Source: Siphonodentalium dalli (Eukaryota; Mollusca; Scaphopoda; Gadilida; Siphonodentaliidae). From it: DNA of 64,000 nucleotides. Under the pieces are notes generated by a model, which saw only the letters and a list, made by a program, of their open reading frames with translations, did no database searches and had not been told where the DNA came from. Shown one piece after another: positions 30,001 to 42,000 of this stretch (position 1 is the first letter of the stretch; each line of letters begins with the position of its first letter). The stretch covers positions 52,835,762 to 52,899,761 of the forward strand of contig CP136061.1 in assembly GCA_032622095.1 (NCBI GenBank), written 5' to 3'. The translations under genes and the position numbers were made by a program.

Positions 30001-33000
30001 CCTGTCACCCAAACCAGCCAAATTGCGCATAACATGTGTTGTACAACTTGTGCATACAAGACATACATTTCCCAGGAACGTTCCCGGTTCCCGGTTCTGA
30101 AGGGGTTTCATTCCCGGTTCCTGTTTTTTAAATTCCCTGGCATATATTAAACTCTAGTTGGAAATAGGAATGTTTTCCCTCTGGAAATGTTCAGATAATA
30201 AGTTCAACAAATGACCATTGGCCGTTTGGTGAACTTATTATATGAACAATTCCCTCCAATGAATATGTATCCTATTATATTTACCTCTGTCTGTCGTCTG
30301 CTTTTAATACCTGAACATATCTCCAAATAAATAATTGACCATTCTAATGTATATTTTTCTAACTGACTGCAGAGAATCCATTTACTATAGAAAGGGCTAA
30401 TCTTCCTCGAATCTAACCTCTGCCCAAGCCTGAGTTTAGTGTGTCTGTAATTTGCAGAATGAGGTCCCCAGAGGGTGAATTTAGTGACGCTATCTGGCAT
30501 AGCTATGCAAGCATTACTAAATTCACCCTCTGGGGGACCTCATTCTGCTAAGGCCTCATCTTCTCTGGAAAGTTTCTTTATTATCAAATGTCTATAGAAA
30601 CTTCTTCACATTGATTCTATTTCTTTTTTTTAGTTCAGTTTCTCTGTATCCCCAAATTGGCAGATGACAAATTGCATAATCAATGTTTCCAATGGTTGTA
30701 CATCACAATATTCACCATTTGGGAACTTCAATCTGAGTCTATGTCTCCCGTAAAAGATGAGGCCTAAGCAGAGGGGGAATTTGGTGATGCTAGCCCACTA
30801 TGTGGGATAGCGTCACTAAATTCACCCTCTGGGGACCACATTCTGCAAATGACATGCACCATACACTCAGGCTTGCCTCTTCATAATGAATTAGTCAATG
30901 ATGCTGCAGCTCAAAGAAACTGTTAAATCAATTTTATCATTTCTTCGAAAAAGTCATTATATATAGAGCTAATTACATAATCACTGCCTCATATAAGCCA
31001 TAACAAAGCTAATACCTTTGATTATCACTGCACCAAATTTGGAATTTAATTTGATTTAAACAACACATATTTTTCATTAAATCTCTAGATTTACGACATA
31101 CACGAATCACTAAATTTCCATAAATTTGAAATATATGTGGGATTTATGAACACATATTCTTCGACATTTACATGGAAACTACAGTAATGCTCTAATTAAT
31201 CGACCTCTTAACCAAAGCAGAATTATGGGTAACTTTTCAGGATTTAGTCGAAAATATGGCTTGTTGCCATTCATCGGAAAGCTCTCGGGGAGAGCTTTCC
31301 GATGAATGGCAACAAGCCATATTTCCGACTAAATCCTGAAAAGTTACCCATAATTCTGCTTTGGTTAAGAGGTCGATTAATTAGAGCATTACTGTACATG
31401 TCAGTAAATCCCACGCTGCCACTTCTCCTTGATGATGGCGGCGATGAGTAAGTTTTTGTTAATTGTCGAAGTTTAAAGATAGTCCATATCTTACCAGAAA
31501 GTTTTATATAGATTCCGGGTATAAAATAATAGATATCAATCAAGGACAACCTGTCCAGAAAAGTTGCTATTAATTAATATAAATTTTATTTAGATTTTTT
31601 ATCACATCTGTGGTACAGTTTTAAGGGCTATTTTTAGAAAATAAAGTCCAAGTGAAAATGTTTTGAGCAAACCAAAGTTTGAAACAAATTTACTATATAA
31701 CGGGTTACAGAATTTGTTTTCAATCTCTTTTTGGTTACAACTGCATTAACAGTCGAAACAAGAGCTATTACTTAAATAAACTTACTTTCACTGCAGGTCT
31801 GTCCATTCCAATAGCGCCTGTCACCGACACAATTACAAAACCGAGACACACAAACAAGGTCTCCGTGACACTGATTGATGTCTCCTGGCTGACACTCATC
31901 AAGGTAGTTCTTCACTGGAAAACAACACAACAATCATTTCAATGGTCATTAACCCTTTCAGTGCCAGGGGCCGATCTCATCGGCCCTAATTTACAGTCTG
32001 TAAAATCGGCCCTAAAATTAAAAAACAAATGTTTGTTTGTTTGTTTTCTTTAGATTGTTTGTTTTGTTTTGGGTTGAATTTTTTGGGTATGCTTAAGCAT
32101 GCTATAGCGAATTTAAAAACAAACTGGTTAAAACCTTAGGGGCATGTTATAACTCAAAACTATCACCAGGTATTCACAGTAATAATTTTGATGCCCATGA
32201 AAAACGTAAGATTCCCTGGCACTAAACCTACAAAATAAGTCTGTTAAAGAATATAAGAAAAAATTATTAAAATTGTAAAAAATAATAACAAATGATGAAA
32301 AATTGTTAGGCCAATGCATTCTCTTAAATATGCGAGGCGACCTATGGTCGACTCGCATATATAAGAGAATGCATTGGCACAGGGTATATGGGTTGATAAA
32401 AAAATCGGACCTGGCACTGAAAGGGTTAATACAAAGAACTAAATAGGTTCCTATCTTCAAGTGACTATTTCTTTGGCTTCGGGGGTGAACAATATTTTAT
32501 TCGAGTCGAGGAACCCACCCATCAAAGCTCAGAGTGATCAGATATAAATTTTTGAAATTTGTTATTTCTCGAAATGTGTAATTATTTGTAGCCCAGAAAA
32601 GAGTCGTCAAACTGATGGTCTCGGATTAAATTCCGGATGAAGATGGATAACTCTAAAATCAAGTGGTAATACGGCCAAATCCCAGTCAGTTATAAAAGTA
32701 TACATTGGAATAGTCTGTTATTCATCTGGAGGGATGTTCAGGAACTATAAGCATATGACATACAGGCGAAATTATAATACGTCAGAATGCTCGGTTAGTG
32801 ACAGGTGGACATCTCTTATGTGACTTGGTCTCTATGGCATCACATGTGGGGATCAGTATATCCACAGTACTGCATTGAATCCATGATCTGTTCATTACAA
32901 CGAATGCACGGTGCCTAACATCATTGATGCAGCATACATGGGCTTAATGCAGAACTCAGCTGCCCGATCAGTGTCAGATACGTTGTATACAAATGTAAAT

Positions 33001-36000
33001 TACCGTTCAACGAGTCACACAATCATCGTTGTCATGGTCGAACCCGGGGCATTTTCCAAATAGTTGACATTGTTACTGCATTTCTGTGTCGAGTTTAATC
33101 AAATATTGCGTCAATTGAGGTACGAATTTGACAAATCCTACATTTATGCTTATCAAAGCTTATGTTGGATGTTAATTTTTGCACTGTTAATGTCCCCTTG
33201 TAGCCCAAGAAATGACTTTTAGCGATCGGTTCGTGGTTTGATCTGATGGTCCTGATTTGATCGAGCCGATTGTGACTCATTTTATGTATAGATCTCATCC
33301 CCGTATGTATTCCGTGAGTCAATCTGGTGGACCTGCAAAGTCTACTCTATACAATGAAAACAAGAAGAAGCCCACTTTTGTCATCCCAATTTAGTAAAAA
33401 GCTCCTGTATCTAAGTTTGTCATAAAATATCACGTATAATATGGTCGCAGAATCGTTAAACTGCCGTAGCACCGTGGTTGTCGATCAAGTCGCAGAATCG
33501 TGAAATTGGTCGCAGAATCGTCAAAACGATTGTGCCGTGTGAACAAGCCATAATAATTTCCGACTAAATCCTGAAAAGTTACCCATAATTCTGCTGTGGT
33601 TAAGGGGCCGATTAGTTAGGGCATTACTGTAATAACATTACATACATGACTCGCAGGAGTCTCCATCCCAGAATGTGTCGCTTTCTGAACAAACACACTC
33701 CCCATGCTGGCAGACTAATTCCTCAATACAAGCCAACTGCGCATACTCCATGTTACATTGCTCACCATGACTGCTTTCTGAAAATTAGAATGTGAAAATA
33801 TTTAGAAGCTTGTCTAAAAATTGGCGCCTTGTGTGTTATATAGTCCCAGGCATGCTCAAAGGGCAACGCTCGGCATGTCTTGATGACATATACATAACAT
33901 GCTACTGTGCCATATATCTACTATATATACAAAATAAAAACCTTAAAATGTGCATATAGAGTCCTAAGTGCGATGTCCGAATACAGCGGCCATTTGAGCT
34001 TCCTTTTTTGGGGTTGCTTTTGTGGCCGTGTGGTATTGACATCGGTCATTGAGTCGCAAGGCATGCTCGCCATCATGGGCCGGGGTTCGAATCCCACCCA
34101 ATCCCCCAATAAAAATGCACTGTCTCAAAAAACACACGCTTATAAAAATTGGCATGTTCAAAGATCAATGCTCGGCATGTGTCGATGACATAGATGTATA
34201 TATATTTACATACTAAGTGTAATTATCACTAAATCCAGCATTCTGATTGGTCGGCGCCCACGTGGCTAGTTGCAATTATTTCTCGGTGAACGCGCAACAG
34301 CTCATAACTGCAGCCTCATAATTACATCGACGCGTCATAGGTTTGGGAAAGACGAACGCGTAATGTTTTAAGCGCGTTTGGACTCCTGCAGGATTGACTT
34401 AATAAATCATCGGGTTTCAATATAAAGAGAAATTGTTCCTGTTAACTTTTGCCAAGGGTGCTATGGGATATTTTGGGCTGATTTTGTCACGATACACTTT
34501 TCGATTTAAATACATTTACAAAAGTGGCTTTTTCGCTAAATGTATATAAATATAAGGATTAACTGTCATGTGGACTGTTTTTATGGAGATGTAACCGCGA
34601 GGTGAGTGGTCATAACACAAGTTATGACCACTCACCTCGCGGTTACATCTCCATAAAAACAGTCCACATGACAGTTAATCCTTATATAACATGCTACTGT
34701 GCCATATATCTACTATACATGAAAATATTTAGCTTATTTGTTCATGATTTTATTTTGATCTTGGCATATATATTTCATCTTGGAAACAAAATAGGACAAA
34801 ATATATATACATGTATCAGAGAAATGGATAAATGGAGAATGCTGATATATTTACACTTATACATATATTTGTCCTGTGGAACTTGAATGCAATATGTTGG
34901 TTGGTTGAAATCATGCCATGTGATGTCGTGCACCGGAAATCATATGGACACATCGTAATTGGTGTGTATTGTCCAAGAACAAGACAACTATAAAGCAATG
35001 GGTGTGCAATAAATACAGTAATGCCCTAAGTAATCGACTCCTTAACCACATCAGAATTATGGGTAACTTTTCAGGATTTAGTCGGAATTATGGCTTGTTG
35101 CCATTCATTGGAAAGCTCTCAGTAAGAGCTTTCTGATGAATGGCAACATGCCATATTCCGACTTACCCATATTCTGAGTTACCCATAATTCTGCTGTGGT
35201 TAAAGAGTCGATTACTTAGGGCATTACTGTACCTATATCACATGAAACCCCTATTATATCATTAAAAAAGCCATTACATATTTCCTTATATCACATAATT
35301 TTTATGCCACTAGTGATGAATAAGCACATGCTTCCCGCCAACTTGGCAGTGCGCCAACAATATTACTTTTCTTTGATTAGGGGGATTAATACTTAATTTT
35401 GAAAAGCCGTGCATGACACAAAAACAAAGAATGCAAAATGATTGATTTGTTCATTAATGTTAAAATCTTGTCCAATTTCGTTGCGCTAATGAAAATAGAC
35501 ACAAAAACAAAGAGCTAATTGGGGGACTATATTTTTTGTCGCAAACCTGAGCATGCAATACTGTCGTATATGGTTGTGAAGCGTCTCAGCCAACAATGTA
35601 AATGTATGCATTTTTCAGCATCTTTTAAGGATTTTGTTTTGTTAAAAAGGCATAAAGATCTAGTTTTTTTCATGTGATATCCAAGATCTTCAACTCGCTA
35701 TGTTGGAATATAAGATTTTATGAAACTCGTTTGATAAATTTGATTCACAACTCGTTGTGAATCAAATTTATCAAACTCATTTCATAAAATCTTATATCCC
35801 AACATAACTCATTGGAGATCCTCTATATATGCAGTAGACAATACAGATTATACATTTTAGAAATTTATTGTCTATATACAGTAATGCCCTAAATAATCGA
35901 CTCCTTAACCACAGCAGAATTATGGGTAATTTTCAGGATTTAGTCTCAGTGAGAGCTTTCCGATGAATGGCAACAAGCCATATTTCTGACTAAATCCTGA

Positions 36001-39000
36001 AAAATTACCCATAATTCTGCTGTGGTTAAGGAGTCGATTATTTAGGGCATTACTGTATGTGTACAGTTGAATTTGCAATGACTTCTAAATCAAAACCCCA
36101 ACAACAGCTCAGATATGGTATGATGAGTTAAAACCTAAAAACAAAACACTTTAAAATAAGTTAAAGCTCCTGCACATGCATACCAACGCTAATTTTGTTC
36201 TGGCATTTAACAAGAACTAAAAATTCAATTCATTTGCACCAATGTTATGTACATATCAGACCTGTTAAGTTTTGAAAATGTCAATCCGGGAGATTTTAGC
36301 AGGAGGTATGCCCAAATATGTTCATGTTGCAAAAATCATTTTTATGATGAAGATTACATAGTTTTTATGAGTTTGTGTTTATTTTTTACCTAAATACAAT
36401 GGTAATGAATGTCCTGTTGGTAGTTGTAATAGAACTGCTGTGAGTGGGAGATACCACCATTTATTGAAGAGAAAGAAGCAGACATTTCGTATAAAGTTAA
36501 AATACTCAGAATTTCACCGGATACAGCCAGATATGCGCGAAACCGAAAGTACAAAATTGGAATAAACTACAAAATGGACTCGTCTTACTGTTTAACCCCC
36601 AAAAGAAATGCACACATTCCACAATTTATTAACAAATTTTAAGAAGCACAAACTTCGTTTAAAATAAGTAAAAATGAACCCGAGTTACAAAGGTTACAAC
36701 CGGACATGAATGGGTGATAACGAAAGTACAAATTGACAACGTGTTACAATTCTACCCGCAAACGAAATGGACACGTTCCGTTCACAATGCGTACCACTAA
36801 TCCGTTACTAAGAACTGTTCATCAATGAGGGCTAACAATACAGCTGCACACTTGTGATTATACGTATTGTATACTATATAACAACACCCTTTTATGTGTG
36901 TGGCTTCACCAGAGTGTGAAAATCAATTAATATCAGTCTTCAATCAGAGGGAACAACAGTGAATGTTGATGAGTGGGTATTTACGGTACCGGAAATAAGG
37001 AAATCCCTGTCATTTGGGAAATCCCGGCAATTTCACGAATTCGAAAAATAAGAAAACATCGTTTTTTTATTATTTGAATGCGGGGTTTTGCTGAATCCGG
37101 GAGATATTGGGGGTTATCCGTATTTGCGGAATTGCCGTGGCAATCCGGGAGTCTCACAGACAATCCGTGAAACTTAACAGCTCTGGTACATATGGTAAAC
37201 AGATGTATATTATTTTCAGCAGTAGTGTGGTGGAGGGGGGCATGGAACAAGAAAAGTAAAATTCATCTTACTTTCAGCACATGTAACACCATTCCAATAA
37301 AAAACAGATGAAAGGCTACAGATGCAGAAACCATCATTACATATTAGCCACGTCACACAGGAATCCTCCGGATCAGTTTGACATTGCTGTCCATGTGAAT
37401 GTCGAGGAGAGCAAATTTGTCCGCCCCAATAATCACCATCGTCTACACAGTCACACTTGTCATCTCCACTGCAACTCAATCCAGGAATGCATGAATCCTC
37501 TGGACTAGTTAAACACTGGTCACCGAAAAGATGTTTATCCTCACAACTGTCTAGGTCCCAGTATTTTGCGTTATTTTCGTCACATATACATGCCTGGTTA
37601 ATGCAAGTAAGTCCTATGACACATGACTCCTGCGGGTCGGTTGTACACGATTCTTTGAAATCTTTTCTTGGGAGACAATGAGAGCCATTCCAATATAAGC
37701 TGTCTACATTACAGACACATCTGTCATCAACACATGCTAGAGGATCCCTGCATTGTCCCACTGGTTCTAGAGTACATTCACTGAGGAAGGGTTTTTTTGG
37801 ACTGCAATGTGTGCTGTTCCAGAAAACGTCTGTTGAGGTACAGTCACACTTGTAGTTACGGCAGGTCAATCCAACTTCACAGGAGTCTTCTGGGACAATC
37901 ACACAATCCTCATCATATTTCTTCCCTGTAAAATATGAATAAAAGAGGCTTAGTTTCAATTCTAACAATAACAGGGCCCGGAACATACAGTAATGTCATA
38001 AATAATCGACTCCTTAACCACAGTAGAATTATGGGTAATTTTTCAGGATTTAGTCGGAAATATGGCTTGTTGCCATTCATCGACTCCTTAACCACAGCAA
38101 CAATGGCAACAAGCCATATTTCCGACTAAATCCTGAAAAATTACCCATAATTCTACTGTTGTTAAGGAGTCGATTATTTAGGGCATTACTGTATGTCTTA
38201 ATTTGCTGGAAAATGGCGGCAAGATGTCTCACATTGAAATGAGTATTCCTCGTTTTCATCACCTATATAAATAACTCAATCAAAATTTATAGCAAATGAT
38301 TGAGCTATGTATAAATTATTTATCACTCACTATGAATCAAGTCCCCACATAAATATGACTGTTGAAAAGATATTAATATTCAAGTCACTTCAGTCACCAT
38401 TTTTTGAGGTTGTGAAATTTGATTTACAAAATCTCCATAAAAACAATTATGTTCGGCAACTGGTTTTGGCAGTGTCCAAGATGAATTGTTGGGATAGCTC
38501 ATTAGTCTAATATAGTCTAAAAAAATTAACGGCTCCATCTAGTGGTCACATAAAGATCCAAGTTAAGTTTGGCAACGATCGAATGAGGGATGTGGACTCT
38601 AGGGTGTGCCAAAGTCATGCAAAGAATAAAATCCAAGATGGCTGCCTGCACTCACGTGATACATTGAAAATCGTTCAATTTGATAGCTCCCATCTAGAGG
38701 GGATCGTGAACATGGCTGTAAATTTTCAAAACAATTGAAAAACTACTTGTAATCACCAATAATATTCGGATGACACACACATCGTGAAAATACACACAAG
38801 AAACCATCATTTAACATTGAAAACAAACAAAAGATCAAAATTCATAACACACTTTATCATCCATTACTTTTGGATAATGGATGCATGCAATGGACGCTCT
38901 ATAAGAGACGGTCACAGGAATTTTTGACAAAAATTAAAAATGTGTTAAAACTTCCTCTTTGAAAAATCTATATTTTGCAACAAATCTCCTATTATTGAGC

Positions 39001-42000
39001 TCATGGGTCCGATCTAATTATATCATGATATTGAAGATGTACACTTGGTGTCAAATTGGACTGGGCATCTTTAAAAATCCAACTAACATTGAAGTCTGAT
39101 CAGTGATAAATGTCTATACAGAAAGAAAATTATCAAATTCCAACAAGGTCCGTATCTCTTGTGAGAATAAATGGACAGATCCTGTAGTAAGCGGTATCCT
39201 CAGGAATAACTTCTATGTAAAAACTCACTGGCTTCACATAGAATTCCACCCCAAAACAGTCCAGAGTTGGGACAAATGCACATGTCCCCTAGGCAACTCA
39301 GATCACCGTAACATGGGTCCTGAACGATTAAAGTGCATGCTTCTCTGAAACTCAAAGCTGAAATAAAAGTTGATAATCCCATGATGCTTCAACAAACAGC
39401 TGCTTAACCCATTCTTTACTGAATAGATTCTCCCACTCAGTTATAAAAGTATACATTGGAATGGTTTATTATTAATCTGGAGGGAATTTCAGGAAAAACA
39501 AGTAGACGACACTCACGACAGATAATAAAAGTACAGATGAGTCCTATTTATTGGAGGGAAATGTTCAGATAATAAGTTCAACGGAACACCTCGTTTGTTG
39601 GAAAATATTATCTGAACACTTCCTATGAGATAACTACTTGACATTAAAGGAATACGGTCCTGAAAAAACAATATTATTTTCTTTCAATGTACCGATAATA
39701 TATATATAAAATGTCCATTGGGCGCATATAATCTAATATTCGGCCGCCAATCGTTATTTTTATAACGATTAAAAAAAATTCCGAAGTTAGCCGAAGATTT
39801 TGTTGTAGAAGAAGTCACGTGATCATCAGCCCGATCACGTGATTGTCACATGTAAACAGAAGCATAGCACGTGATCGATCACGTGGTAACTCATTGACAA
39901 CGCATAGATACGCGACAGCGGTATTTTAAGTTTGCATGTAGTCGATCGCGGCCTTTGAAGATTGCCGCGTTATCACACTGCGAATGCAAAACTTCGCCGA
40001 AAACATCGCCTTTTTCGTAATTAAATGTCTTTATCGTGTTATTATTACCATTATTATATGTATCGCGGCGTGTTGTTACTATAAAGCCATGCCACGTATA
40101 TTATTCAGTTTTGCGCGCATTTATCTATATAAACGCGTGCTCGTGTTTATATATATTTTTTCGTTACCGGAATAGTCCAAGTTATATTATATATGCATAT
40201 CAAGATTGCATATATACGCGAAGACTTGCACAGTTATTAGGCAATTGTCATCTCGTAAACATTCCAATTTCCAGATGCCATTAGTCGTGTGTCAATAAAG
40301 AGCGTTTCGTTTTAATTTATCGTAACGCGGTAAACAAAATTGGTTTATTGCTGTCGGATTTAATCAATTATAATCAAGTCATTCATTACCAATATGATAT
40401 GATAAGTTCATTTTTCATTGGTTATGAATCATGTATATATTTGGGCAATATGGTGTTTATATATATTTCGGAATATTGCTTCCCCCACCCCAAAACAATC
40501 TAGTCGACTGTCACTGATGAAACCACTGCGTTTATGCGTGGTTATTGGCCTATAAAATTAACACTCTAGCAATGCGTCTATTGAATATGCAGGTCAGAAC
40601 TCGACCTCTATGTGTCAATAGGATTATAAAATATATAAACGTTCGCAGTGGTTCGTATAAACATCCAATCATATATAACACTTTTTGTAGGAGGGATAAT
40701 AATCCGTTTTAATATGTAAGCACATATACAAGCGTTCTTTATTCGCAATATATCGTAATAGTGAACGCTCTTTATTGCGTCAAGGTAAAGGGACTGGACA
40801 GTTGTCGTCGTGATTTTTTACTGATTACACCAATACAGGTCACTACATGTACACGAACTTCCGATATGCATGCTTTATATATCCTTCCAAGTAATAGAAA
40901 TTTCCGCTTTATTAAACTATGTTTATTCGTACCATATTAGGAAAACTCTTAACATGGAACGCTCTTTATTGAGCCATGGTGAAGGAAATGGGGAATCGAC
41001 TTAGAATAGTTGTTATCGTGAATTATTCAACATACTCTCCACTTTAACTGCAATTGTATGTATTCGTAACCATGACTGACTTGTCAAATTAAACGCTCTT
41101 TATTTGGTATACGTAATCAGTTTCTGATTTTGCGCAACGGGTTTCCAACAGAAATCCCGCCAAATGGCACGTAAACGAACATCGTTTGGAAAAGAATACA
41201 GCATTATACCGAACTGAGAGTCACTAGACCGGCCACAGCCGAAAACACTGCATTTATATGGCATTGTTACGAATGAATGATTGTAAATACGGGACACTCG
41301 GGGCATATATACGGAAAATTAAAACAACATCGTGAACACGCGCCCGAATAGAGTTCACATGCCTGCTCGTGTTTTATAAGCTTTATTTTTGACACGAAAG
41401 TGTTACATACCCCGCTCAATCGGCCTTCTATAGTTTTTTTTGTCAAAACAATAACTTTTCAAACAGCGCTTAAGACAAATCACAAGTGAATATAACTCAC
41501 CGCGCGATGAAAATTAACCATGTGTACACAATGCTATTGATATGCCCCACAGTAATTTCATCACGTTCACGCGCTGATGTCTATTCCGGATTTTCCATCG
41601 TCATATAGGTAGACACAATTAACTCCGACTCTGATTCCGTGTTTTTAATTAGTTTACCTCGCTTGACGTCATGCGAGGTTTTGCGACGGAGATAGCCGAC
41701 AACCGGTGGCGGTATTATTTATTTATTTCTCGGCTTATTTATTACGCGATTTTTATGGGACTTGGATTATTGTGATCACAATAGGGGTGGCTTTCCGATA
41801 GAGTTTTGTTGTTTCATGAGCATTGTAATCCTTTAAGTATTTAGTATAGACAGGGTTAACCTGCTCTATTCTGAATGGATTCTCCCATTCAGCTATAAAA
41901 GTATACATTGTAATTGTCTATTATTCATTGTAACCCCTTCAGATAATAAAAGCAGACAGACGAAAAAATAATACAATATCAATTTTCACTTTGATTTGAG

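Larger units (their letters stand above)
33778..37271 (-). other. 3.5-kb intron of the receptor gene
   Basis: Holds the tRNA-like segment, the perfect 66-bp hairpin, two family A MITEs, the 35.7-kb hairpin and the complete hAT-type element. 34.70-35.00 and 35.23-35.68 kb show nothing else. Confidence 0.7.
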
